From the NCBI GenBank assembly GCA_017542145.1, contig JAFXXQ010000006.1, forward strand, positions 37,002 to 101,001: a stretch of DNA of 64,000 nucleotides, given 5' to 3'. Below the pieces are notes generated by a model. It was not told the origin of the DNA. It searched no databases and saw only the letters and a list, made by a program, of their open reading frames with translations. This DNA is from Bacteroidaceae bacterium (GTDB taxonomy: Bacteria; Bacteroidota; Bacteroidia; Bacteroidales; Bacteroidaceae). Shown one piece after another: positions 19,279 through 26,461 of the stretch (positions within the stretch are counted from its first letter, which is position 1; each line of letters starts with the position of its first letter). The translations under genes and the position numbers were made by a program.

Positions 19279-20100
19279 TTATTCTAATTCAATGGGGTTG
19301 TATGGAATCTCAATAGGGCCGAAAAACAGCAACTCTGTACCTGGATCTTTCGTGGTTTCCAAATAACCTTTGTAGTCATTGTGAATCCGTTTTATGATGT
19401 TCTCGATGTCCGTACGTTTCTTCTTCTGGATACTCCAGTCATATCTGCAAATAGGCTCTTTTATCTTCAATGCCACGGCATCGATGCATGTAAACAAGTA
19501 ATGATTGCGCGAATCACCTACTTCCATGATTAACCCGGGCAAGCCATAGAACTTCCACGGCCCTTCGGGGATAGGTATGTCCAACGTGAACCACGCTGTG
19601 TAATCGCGCCCCATATAGGAAGTTGTCGCTTTGTGGCATTCATAACCGTTGATGGTCCGGCTCTCGTTGCAGAGCACCCATTGCTGGGATGGAATGGATT
19701 CCTCATACGCCCAATGATAACTCACCCCACAACCTGCAATCATCACTTCAGCTATCTTCCTCTGATAGTCCTTATAGATAAAAGTGGCTCCCAATCCTTC
19801 CGAAGCAACAAGAGACCAGCCATCTGTCTTGGCGTTTTCCGGAAGTTCTCTTCGCTCGCCATTATGAAAGAAGGAGTACTTCTTCCCTACTTTCAATGTG
19901 AGTTTTTGAATCAAGGGGTCATCCATGTGGGCTGTGTCCACAATACAACGTAGCAAATAAATGAAACGATAGTCGGCGCTGTCAATCACTTCGGTCGGTT
20001 TATGCAGCTCTGCGTCAATTGCGATTCCTCCTGGAATTTGTGCTACGCACAGAAGGGAAAAGAAGCATTGCAGGAATAAGGAAAACACTTTTCGTTTCAT
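19279..20100 (-). CDS. GLPGLI family protein (copy 1)
   Basis: First gene of the cluster and the most divergent paralogue, 273 residues. It carries the true family motif GLPGLIMEV. The signal peptide ends near LLCVAQ. It shares LRCIVDT, SEGLGATFIYKDYQRK, GYECHKATTSYMGRDY, CIDAVALK and the C-terminal PYNPIELE, but has a different N-terminal third with extra cysteines (AGCGVSYHW, WVLCNESR). A canonical promoter and a possible operator lie directly upstream. Confidence 0.9.
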   Translation of the reverse strand: MKRKVFSLFLQCFFSLLCVAQIPGGIAIDAELHKPTEVIDSADYRFIYLLRCIVDTAHMDDPLIQKLTLKVGKKYSFFHNGERRELPENAKTDGWSLVASEGLGATFIYKDYQRKIAEVMIAGCGVSYHWAYEESIPSQQWVLCNESRTINGYECHKATTSYMGRDYTAWFTLDIPIPEGPWKFYGLPGLIMEVGDSRNHYLFTCIDAVALKIKEPICRYDWSIQKKKRTDIENIIKRIHNDYKGYLETTKDPGTELLFFGPIEIPYNPIELE

Positions 20101-20153
20101 TTTTGTACGGGTTTTTCTGAATGACTAATCCGAGGTGAGGTCTTTCCTCATTG

Positions 20154-20185
20154 CAAAGGTAGCGCGAGAGCTTAAATCTATCAAA
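20154..20185 (-). promoter_or_regulatory. Promoter of the GLPGLI cluster
   Basis: On the minus strand TACCTTTG (20154-20161) matches the -7 consensus TAnnTTTG, and TTTG (20182-20185) lies 20 bases upstream as the -33 element. The start of transcription would lie some 45-50 bases before the ATG at 20100. This is one of the clearest promoters in the window. Confidence 0.75.
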
Positions 20186-20205
20186 AAAACCGCGCTGCAA
20201 AAACG

Positions 20206-20233
20206 CTGCAATTTGCAAAGCGTTGAATTGCAG
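20206..20233. promoter_or_regulatory. Inverted repeat upstream of the GLPGLI promoter
   Basis: CTGCAATT (20206-20213) and AATTGCAG (20226-20233) form a perfect 8-bp inverted repeat with a 12-base centre, 20 bases upstream of the -33 box. Further CGCTGCAA words lie just beside it. The place suits an activator or repressor site, but no regulator is known; the adjacent regulator-like gene ending at 20267 is a candidate. Confidence 0.4.
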
Positions 20234-20266
20234 TGTTTCTATAGCGAATAAAAAGATTAGGATGGG

Positions 20267-21592
20267 CTACCCTTTCCCGAAGAATACGTTGTAGAGTTCC
20301 TCAGGCATTTTGGCCTTGAGGCGGGTTTTGCGTCCGCGCAGGGTGGAATCGGTGACGTAGAGGCACTTGGCCATTACGGACGTGGGAAGACGGAGGGTAG
20401 AGAAAAGGCAGTAGAGCACTTCGTCGTTATTGACCTTTGTGGATGAACTCTTGATGTCGTGCGCGATGTCGCTGAAGGCGGTACGGATATCTTTGGCGAT
20501 GGCGGCACCCTGCTCGGCAGTGAGCATGAAGGCATCGTCGTCCATAGCCGCTTGCAGGTACTTTGCTGACGGCATAGCCCAGAATTGCCCAGCACACGCC
20601 GCGATGCGCCGACGGTAGGCATCGGTCCAAGAAGCGTCCTCCGAAGCCTCCCCCGTCCCCTCCTGAAGGAGGGGTGACTGATTACTTCCGCTCACGCCCC
20701 CCTTCCCTTCAGGGGAGGGCTGGGGAGAGGCTTCGACCTGTGAGGCCATCATTTCCTCCTTCAGCCGGCGGAAGTAGGCGATGCGGCGGCGGTCACGCAG
20801 GCGGAAGATGACGAGCAGCACAAGAGCGATGATCAGCACAGGCACCGCTATCCAGATGGCACGACGCAGGATAATCTGTTCGGCCGTCTGTCGCTTTAGA
20901 GGCACGTATGTGGAAGGTATCCCGAAGGGCGACATCGGGTCGGCAGAACTATTGAATTGCTCAACAGAGATAAAGAGGCTCGGCTCGTCGAAGGCGCAGT
21001 AGCCGTAGTGGAGCGTGCCGATGGTGTCGCCGCGATGGAGCCGCGTTCCTTGTGGCAAGCCCCGTTCACGCATAAAGCCGGTGAAGCGCACCTCGCGGCT
21101 GTCGATGCTCAGCGCGACATAGCCGGAGATATACTTGGGGTCGATTTCGCCCGAGGCAACATAAGAATCAAGTTCGTGAAGGGCTTCGTCGAAGGTCATA
21201 TCTCCCCTGAACGGAGTGCCCGCTGCCCGCACGATGGGCCGCGACCAGGGATAGTGATAGAAGAGCCCCATAATCATTACAGTAGCATCCTCGGGGCAGA
21301 GGACGGGCGTGCCCTCGGGTGCCGTGAGGAACAGGCCGTAGGGATTCTTCCACTTCCCGATTTTCTCGTTAGGCCGTCTGAGGATGCCCTCGCCCGCCTG
21401 ATACCCTGCCAACGGCCAGAGCCACACGCTGTCCGTCCACGCCGTCTCTATCCGCGCCTTCGGGGAAGCCTCGGGCACAGGCTGCTTCATCTGACGCTCC
21501 TTTGCCCTTTCGGCAGGCGCGGGGGGCAGTCCGCAGGAAGAGAATCCCAGCAGCAGGGCAAGGATGAGGACGTATCGGCGCACACTTCTCAC
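20267..21592 (-). CDS. Membrane-anchored lipoprotein with regulator-like C-terminus
   Basis: A 441-residue protein of unknown function, started at GTG 21592. The N-terminus is a lipoprotein signal (LLLGFSSCG). The periplasmic part (about 40-240) has features resembling peptidase M23/SH3-like modules (FLTAPEGTPVLCPEDATV, LHRGDTIGTL, SLFISVEQF), but no metal-binding HxxxD/HxH set is evident. One membrane span follows (about 246-266, WIAVPVLIIALVLLVIF). The cytoplasmic tail ends in LYCLFSTLRLPTSVMAKCL plus a basic stretch, like the helix-turn-helix-type tails of Bacteroidota TPR regulators. Residues about 286-316 are an in-frame repeat insertion. Promoter and start region are nearly identical to those of the TPR gene 3.4 kb away. 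Confidence 0.6.
   Translation of the reverse strand: MRSVRRYVLILALLLGFSSCGLPPAPAERAKERQMKQPVPEASPKARIETAWTDSVWLWPLAGYQAGEGILRRPNEKIGKWKNPYGLFLTAPEGTPVLCPEDATVMIMGLFYHYPWSRPIVRAAGTPFRGDMTFDEALHELDSYVASGEIDPKYISGYVALSIDSREVRFTGFMRERGLPQGTRLHRGDTIGTLHYGYCAFDEPSLFISVEQFNSSADPMSPFGIPSTYVPLKRQTAEQIILRRAIWIAVPVLIIALVLLVIFRLRDRRRIAYFRRLKEEMMASQVEASPQPSPEGKGGVSGSNQSPLLQEGTGEASEDASWTDAYRRRIAACAGQFWAMPSAKYLQAAMDDDAFMLTAEQGAAIAKDIRTAFSDIAHDIKSSSTKVNNDEVLYCLFSTLRLPTSVMAKCLYVTDSTLRGRKTRLKAKMPEELYNVFFGKG
20643..20734 (-). repeat. Palindromic repeat inserted in frame (SPLLQEG element, copy A)
   Basis: The DNA holds two hairpins, CCCCTCCTGAAGGAGGGG and a second CCCTTC..GAGGG palindrome, flanked by GAAGCCTCCCCC and GAGGCTTC. 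Translated it adds a peptide of the form EASPQPSPEG...NQSPLLQEGTGEAS just after the membrane span of the host protein. A closely similar element in the same strand and frame lies in the M56 sensor gene (37103-37190), and a partial one in ricT (42224-42290). Confidence 0.8.
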
Positions 21593-21650
21593 AGTTCGCG
21601 GTGGATTTTTGCCGCAAAGATACTACACAGCGTGCACAAATGCAAATATT
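21547..21650 (-). repeat. Duplicated promoter/leader, copy 1
   Basis: About 100 bp, nearly identical to 24986-25092. It includes the -7 box TATCTTTG (21615-21622 on the minus strand), a leader of roughly 20 bases, the GTG start in CTGTGAGAAG and the first 15-18 codons up to the signal-peptide core. It directs the lipoprotein gene ending at 20267. Confidence 0.8.
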
Positions 21651-21688
21651 TTTGGAATCTCCCCTGCTCAGGCAAATTTGTGTTTTTA

Positions 21689-24085
21689 TTATGTACCACT
21701 TTTGATGACATCTGCAGGACGCTCTTTGGCTGTCCTTATAACACGGAAGCCGATGGTCGTGCCTACAATCAGAAGCAGGCCAACAAATATAAGGAAGTAT
21801 AGACTTGGAGTTATGGTGGTACGGTTTACGTATTTTTCTAACCAATTGTGCATGGCTATAAAACCGATAATAAATGCAACGACAGCACTAACGACATAAA
21901 TCTGACCATATTCTTTAGCAAACATTTTAAGGATATCTTTCACTTTTGCACCATAGACCTTGCGGACGGCAATCTCCCTGCGTCTCTGGCGGCAGGCAAG
22001 GGTAACGATGTTATAGACGCTGAACACGGCTATGAGGATGCTGGCCAGCGTGATGGCACTCAGCAGACGCGACAGGTTGCGCTCGGACGCCAGCATCTCG
22101 GCCAGCAGGTCCTCGCCGAACTCCAGTTCCCAAACCATCTCGGGATGGCGCTTCATCATGGCGTCGATTTGACCTCGGACGTCGTCCCTCTGCGTTCCGG
22201 CAAAGGAGAAGGCTATGGCGTTGGTGACGGCGGAACGGATGTAATCGGGGCGGGGCGTCAACACATAGTGGTTGTTGCCGTCGAAGTTGGCATTCTCCCA
22301 CCGTATGTCCTTGATGACGCTGGCAATGGTGACCGTGTGCTCGCCGTCGTTCAACTGTATTCTCATAGTCTGCCCTACCGCTTGCTTCAGTCCGAGCAGG
22401 TCGCGAACGCTTTCGGTAATGACTATCTGGCCGGGGGTCCAGTTTTCCCTGTCGGGCAGTTGCCCCTCCAGCGTCGTGAACCCACATACGCTACTGCTGG
22501 GGTCAGGCACCCAGCCCCATACGCAGTCCGTCCATTCGTCGGCCTCCGTGCGCCGGATTTTCTGCGGAAGGTTTGCCTGGTAGCCCTGAAGGAAGAACTC
22601 GCCTTCGGTCTGCACGTCCTCGATGCCGGGAATGGCCTTCAGCTCACGGGCCAAGTCTGCGTCGCGGATGGCAGCCGTCAGCTGATAGTAATAGTCCATC
22701 TTCACGCTCTGTGGGTCCAGCCCCCTCACCGTGAGCAGCGCCGTGTTCTTATAGGCAACGCCCCAGTCGGTCTGCCTGAGATAGCGAAGCTGTTTCAGGT
22801 TGACTGCCGTACAGAAGATGAGGAAGATGCCGATGCAAATCAGTACGCCCGAGTTGACGGCATTGTACTTCCGGTTGGAGGTGTAGGTGCCCTTGGCAGT
22901 GAGGGTCAGCGCCTTCCGCCTCATGATGGAGACAGCGATTACGCTGAAGAAGAACGACACGGCCAGCACGGCAAGCAGCACCCAGACGGCGTTTGAAAGA
23001 ATATAACTTTTCGGATTGATGTTTGCATAGAGCGCAAACCTTTCGTAAACAGCCAGTACGCCCAGGAATCCTCCACCCGCCGCTATCAGGAGCAGGACGA
23101 ACAGCTCCAGGGAGAACATAGACGTCAGGTCTCTCCCCTTGGCTCCACACATCTTTCTCAGCGTCATCTCCTGTCGGCGGTAGCGGATGCGGTTCAAGTA
23201 GAAGGAGAGCAGGTTGGCCAGCGCGCTGATGACGAGCATCAGACTTACGAGGAAGAAGGTCTGGATATGGTCGTAGCTGAGGGGAGAATTGCTGCCCGAC
23301 CCAAGCCGGTGGGCTTTCGAAAGCGGCACAGGTGTCATGGACATGTCATCCTCGATGCCCTCCTCCGAATAGTGGGCGGCCTTGTAGGCGAAGGAGTCGA
23401 ACACATCCTTCCCCGGCACCAGCTTGAAGACGTAATTGCCCGCCATGTTCATCTGCGGACGCTGCTGGATGGTTATCATATCCGCAGCAAGCACAGAGTG
23501 TTTCGGCATGTCTGCAAAGATAGCCACGACGGTACGTTCGAAATTACTCCGCGTACTGAAGAACGAGACCTTTTGCCCTATGGGGTCCGTCTGGCCGAAC
23601 CACTCGCGTGCCGACGACTCAGACAGTGCAATGGCATCCCTGTCTGCCTGCGACAGGAAGGAGGGGCTGCCCTGAACCAGCCGGAGTGAGAAGATGCCCT
23701 GAAAACAGGTGTCCGTCTGCAGGTAGCGGGCATTCTTCTTCACCCCGTTTATGAGCACGGTGGCGTCCGCGATGCCAGCAAGTGTGCTTGACTCCACCTC
23801 GGGCATGGACTCGCTCTCTTGTACAAATCCACCCAATGTGGCCAAAGGGGAAATGCCTATCTTAGTACCCAGCATTTCATACAGCACCTGCATATCGTTC
23901 GGGCGCATCATATACAGGTTTTTCGCGTCGGCGTGGAACGTGTCGTACGTGTTTTCGTACCGCATCCACAGCGTCGAGAACACCACGAATACGAAGCTTA
24001 CGGAAAGGCTGATGACGAAAAAGATGCTTTGTGAACGGAACTTCTGCATGTTCCGAAAAGCTAAGGACAGATAATGTTTTATCAT
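21689..24085 (-). CDS. ABC transporter permease, FtsX/MacB type
   Basis: Inner-membrane permease of 798 residues. The start is ATG 24085 (MIKHYLSLAFRN), the family's usual N-terminus. One N-terminal span is followed by a large periplasmic MacB-like domain, four central spans (about 250-430), a second periplasmic domain and three C-terminal spans. RQRRREIAVRKVYGAK is the coupling segment before the last spans. Two FtsX domains in one chain are typical of the Bacteroidota type, which usually pairs with a MacB-like ATPase, but none is encoded nearby. It starts 10 bases after the stop of the TPR lipoprotein gene, so the two form an operon. Confidence 0.88.
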   Translation of the reverse strand: MIKHYLSLAFRNMQKFRSQSIFFVISLSVSFVFVVFSTLWMRYENTYDTFHADAKNLYMMRPNDMQVLYEMLGTKIGISPLATLGGFVQESESMPEVESSTLAGIADATVLINGVKKNARYLQTDTCFQGIFSLRLVQGSPSFLSQADRDAIALSESSAREWFGQTDPIGQKVSFFSTRSNFERTVVAIFADMPKHSVLAADMITIQQRPQMNMAGNYVFKLVPGKDVFDSFAYKAAHYSEEGIEDDMSMTPVPLSKAHRLGSGSNSPLSYDHIQTFFLVSLMLVISALANLLSFYLNRIRYRRQEMTLRKMCGAKGRDLTSMFSLELFVLLLIAAGGGFLGVLAVYERFALYANINPKSYILSNAVWVLLAVLAVSFFFSVIAVSIMRRKALTLTAKGTYTSNRKYNAVNSGVLICIGIFLIFCTAVNLKQLRYLRQTDWGVAYKNTALLTVRGLDPQSVKMDYYYQLTAAIRDADLARELKAIPGIEDVQTEGEFFLQGYQANLPQKIRRTEADEWTDCVWGWVPDPSSSVCGFTTLEGQLPDRENWTPGQIVITESVRDLLGLKQAVGQTMRIQLNDGEHTVTIASVIKDIRWENANFDGNNHYVLTPRPDYIRSAVTNAIAFSFAGTQRDDVRGQIDAMMKRHPEMVWELEFGEDLLAEMLASERNLSRLLSAITLASILIAVFSVYNIVTLACRQRRREIAVRKVYGAKVKDILKMFAKEYGQIYVVSAVVAFIIGFIAMHNWLEKYVNRTTITPSLYFLIFVGLLLIVGTTIGFRVIRTAKERPADVIKSGT

Positions 24086-24095
24086 ATTTGAACGT

Positions 24096-25031
24096 TTAAA
24101 TAATTGAATTTGCCATTTGCGTCCACGCGGCACCGAAGTAGGCGGGGTTGTTCACCTGCCTGACAAAGCTGCGCAGGAGGCGGAGGGCTTCTGCGTAGTC
24201 GCCGTCGCGGTAATGGCTGATTTTCGACCGTTCAAACAAAACCCTTTTCCTAATTGCTGTGGCGGCATGGGAATTTTCATTTGCCCCGCGAAACAGGCTG
24301 TCGGCCTTATCATATTCCTCTTCATATAAGTAGCAGCGACCTAAAAAGAAATCGCTCCAGGCTATCTCGGCACTATCGCCAATGCTGACGGCGGACTCAC
24401 GGCAGCGTCGGAAGGCGAGGATGGCTTCATCGTTCATGTTACGGTCAAGATAACACTTGCCGATGTTCTGCTCGCATAGAGAATAGTAGCGGTTAGCCGC
24501 GGTAGGGAATATCCTCTGGGCTTTCAAATAGGCAGCAAAGGCGTCTTCTGTCTGGTGCATATCGGTATAGACGCAGCCCAGTGTGTACCAAGCCATGGCG
24601 GCATGGTAGTCAGGGCGGCGGGGTGTGCCGTAGTAGCATGTGGCAACGAGGGCGAGGCTGTCGGAACAGAGGGTATCGAGACATTTGTAGTCAATCTGAG
24701 TCCGCAGCCAGGCGTAATCGGCAGCCTCCCCCTTGCGGGGGAAATTAGGAATTAGGCATGAGGAATTAGGAATTACGGGCTGCGCATGGCTTTCGTCCGC
24801 AGGGTTTTCGTCTGCAGGGTTAATCCCTAATTCCTCATTCCTAATTCCTAATTGCCAGGGCGATGTCGCCCTGGCGAGGCTGTCGAGCACGGCGCGGGCG
24901 GCATGGGGGTCGGTCTCCATAAGTTCCTCGGCATGCTGCAGGCTGTCGCTGATACCCGAATGGCGACACGATGTCATACAGCCTGCCAGCAGCAGGGCAA
25001 GGATGGGGATGTATCGGCGCAATCTTCTCAC
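24096..25031 (-). CDS. Short TPR lipoprotein, probably truncated sensor
   Basis: Lipoprotein (LLAGCMTSC) of 311 residues with TPR-like helical pairs (DYHAAMAWYTLGCVYTDMHQ, AFAAYLKAQRIFPTAANRYY, EQNIGKCYLDRNMNDEAILAF). The GTG at 25031 is preferred because upstream in-frame starts overlap the -7 box and because the sister gene starts at the same place. Full-length relatives in Bacteroidota continue into a membrane span and a DNA-binding-like tail, absent here: the frame ends in MANSII followed by the permease gene. It may be a 3'-truncated regulator. Residues about 59-96 come from AATTCCTAATTCC-type repeat DNA. Confidence 0.7.
   Translation of the reverse strand: MRRLRRYIPILALLLAGCMTSCRHSGISDSLQHAEELMETDPHAARAVLDSLARATSPWQLGIRNEELGINPADENPADESHAQPVIPNSSCLIPNFPRKGEAADYAWLRTQIDYKCLDTLCSDSLALVATCYYGTPRRPDYHAAMAWYTLGCVYTDMHQTEDAFAAYLKAQRIFPTAANRYYSLCEQNIGKCYLDRNMNDEAILAFRRCRESAVSIGDSAEIAWSDFFLGRCYLYEEEYDKADSLFRGANENSHAATAIRKRVLFERSKISHYRDGDYAEALRLLRSFVRQVNNPAYFGAAWTQMANSII
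24719..24855 (-). repeat. Simple-repeat insertion inside the TPR gene
   Basis: Several ATTAGGAATTA / TAATTCCTAATTCC words, the short repeat seen between genes at 8668-8692, 18424-18444 and elsewhere, lie inside the TPR coding frame. They encode IPNSSCLIPNF- and RNEELGIN-type peptides. GCCTCCCCCTTGCGGGGGA at its left edge resembles the start of the SPLLQEG element. The reading frame stays open throughout. Confidence 0.7.
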
Positions 25032-25092
25032 AGCTCGAGGTGGATTTTTGCCGCAAAGATACGATACAGCGTGCACAAATGCAAATATTTTA
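24986..25092 (-). repeat. Duplicated promoter/leader, copy 2
   Basis: Counterpart of 21547-21650, with -7 box TATCTTTG at 25054-25061 (minus strand), the same short leader and a GTG start at 25031. The similarity stops beyond the signal peptide, so only the control and export region was duplicated or exchanged. Confidence 0.8.
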
Positions 25093-25108
25093 AATTATAT
25101 ATAATATG

Positions 25109-25131
25109 GTTTAACGTTTAATGTTTAACGA
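25109..25131. repeat. Three GTTTAAC heptamers
   Basis: GTTTAAC, GTTTAAT, GTTTAAC then GA, matching the left arm of the dyads at 26228 and 30501, but without a matching right arm nearby. Confidence 0.7.
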
Positions 25132-25230
25132 GTAAGAGTTATTCACGGACATTCGCGGACATTTACGTTAAAATAAAATTTCTGTCTGCGACGCTACGCG
25201 AATGTCCGTAAAAAATCCGTGAACGGACGG

Positions 25231-25274
25231 AACAGCGAGAGCCAACAAACTTGTTTGATTGGCCGAGTCGCGAC
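25231..25274 (+). repeat. REP-like hairpin copy
   Basis: AACAGCGAGAGCCAACAAAC, a two-base loop, then GTTTGATTGGC and CGAGTCGCGAC: the core of the 9662 repeat. Downstream GGACGAAGACTTTGTCAAAT matches the flank of the 18333 copy in the opposite direction, extending the unit to about 65 bp. Confidence 0.8.
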
Positions 25275-25398
25275 GGACGAAGACTTTGTCAAATCAGGTG
25301 TCAGCCGTCAGGATATATTGTTTTGTTGTTCAGTTGAATATGGATTTTTGTCCCAAAATTCCGCTCACGGCGTATTCTGTAAACACGCCAACGTAGTG

Positions 25399-25461
25399 CG
25401 TTGTGTCGTCAACGTTAAACACTACGTCGTCAACATTAAACACTACGCCGCCAGCCTTTAA
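25399..25461. repeat. 21-bp-period mini-array 1
   Basis: Units begin at 25399, 25420 and 25441, consensus CACTACGTCGTCAACRTTAAA, with changes mostly in the first and third. The period is exactly 21 bases and there are no spacers. Confidence 0.8.
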
Positions 25462-25473
25462 CGCTATGGCAAC

Positions 25474-25557
25474 AGCCCCTTTGCAGGAATAAGCTTCCGT
25501 CATGCAGGAAAGGCCTTCCGTCATGTAGGAAAGGCCTAATCACACGCAGGAAGGCCT
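25474..25557. repeat. 21-bp-period mini-array 2
   Basis: Units begin near 25474, then at 25495, 25516 and 25537; the two central ones are TTCCGTCATGYAGGAAAGGCC. Each core is an inverted repeat (TTCC...GGAA), and AGGCCTTCC/GGAAAGGCCT pair across units. Period 21, no spacers. Confidence 0.8.
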
Positions 25558-25605
25558 TTTTAACGCAAGCCCGCAACATCTTTTTTTCTATTGTTTGAGT
25601 ATTTT

Positions 25606-25668
25606 TATAAACAGCGCCCCTGTTTATATAAACACGGCCCCTGTTTATATAAACGCGGGCCGTGTTTA
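25606..25668. repeat. 21-bp-period mini-array 3
   Basis: Units begin at 25606, 25627 and 25648. Each is a near-palindrome bounded by TATAAAC and GTTTA with a GC-rich centre (AGCGCCCCT, ACGGCCCCT, GCGGGCCGT). Period 21. On the minus strand the unit could read VYINRGR-like heptapeptides, but no credible gene contains it. Confidence 0.8.
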
Positions 25669-25795
25669 TAAACCGCCTCCTACGTTGGCAAAAAAGAAGC
25701 ATTCTTCCCTCAACCCTCATCCTTCTTGCATCATACATCTTCCTTTCTTTTTTGAGGGTAGTGGCTTATTTTCATTTCAATATTTATATGATATT

Positions 25796-26130
25796 TTACT
25801 ACACCACTACACCATTTTGTCTTACCCGTACATTCATAGCGATTTATGTGGTGTAGTAAGCTAAAATCCCTACACCGTTCTACACCGTTCTACACCAAAA
25901 TCCCTCACTATTCCCTCACCATTAGCTCATCATTCGCTCTGCCCACAGGCTGCGGTTGGCAAATCCGCCTGAACGAGTGAACGAGTATCGAGTATTGAGA
26001 TTTCTTATAAAAAAACAGGAAAAATGGTGTAGAACGGTGTAGAACGGTGTAGAGATTTTGGTTTCTACACCACTTATATGATTTATTTTCTGCGTATAAG
26101 CACGATTGGTGTAGTGGTGTAGTAGTTTTT
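25796..26130. repeat. Nested inverted repeats built of CTACACC words
   Basis: Outer arms ACTACACCACTACACC (about 25799) and GGTGTAGTGGTGTAGTAG (about 26108) enclose inner arms. The inner left arm is at about 25862-25900 and the right at about 26024-26065; they match over some 35 bases, each with three CTACACCGTT-type words at an 11-base period. The centre (25905-26020) has no gene. The whole is a dyad of about 335 bp. Confidence 0.75.
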
Positions 26131-26227
26131 TTCTGTTAGTATGGATTGGCAATCCGTTCGCTTTGATAGAGGGATTTGACTTCGCCTTCGTCCGTCGGTT
26201 GCAAATCAGCCTAAACGGACAGGCTTC

Positions 26228-26378
26228 GTTTAACGTTTAATGTTTAACGTTTAACGACCATGATAACTTCGTTAATTGACAATTGACAATGGACAATGGA
26301 TAATTATCAATTTTCAATTATCAATTGCGCCGAAGGCGCCAGACGTGTTCGTTAAACATTAAACGTTAAACGTTAAAC
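26228..26378. repeat. GTTTAAC heptamer dyad element, copy 1
   Basis: Left arm: four heptamers GTTTAAC/GTTTAAT at 26228-26255. Right arm: four heptamers GTTAAAC/ATTAAAC at 26351-26378, the reverse complement. Between them are AATTGACAAT/AATTATCAATT repeats and the GCGCCGAAGGCGCC hairpin. A second copy with nearly the same interior lies at 30501-30658. No coding potential; the layout is that of a MITE-like element. Confidence 0.85.
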
Positions 26379-26412
26379 CATTATCATCAGATGTTGACCT
26401 ATGGTCTTCATC

Positions 26413-26461
26413 TGGCGCGACTCGGCAAAGTCCAAGTGAACTTGGCTTTGCGCTCGCTGCT
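26413..26461 (-). repeat. REP-like hairpin at the GH3 3' end
   Basis: Minus-strand copy of the REP-like core with a changed arm (AAAGCCAAGTTCACTTGGACTTT). It begins right after the TGA of the GH3 gene, as the 9662 copy begins at the end of the DUF362 gene. Confidence 0.75.

Noticed and set aside
25399..25668. CRISPR array
   Set aside because: Units of 21 bases follow each other with no spacers, the three arrays have unrelated units, and no cas gene is in the window.
25436..25738. Small gene with heptapeptide repeats on the minus strand
   Set aside because: The frame is just the translation of the 21-bp arrays; arrays in the same block fall in different frames, with no signal for translation and no similarity to known proteins.
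26228..26378. Chromosomal origin of replication
   Set aside because: The heptamers are not DnaA boxes, dnaA is absent and a near-identical copy lies 4 kb away.
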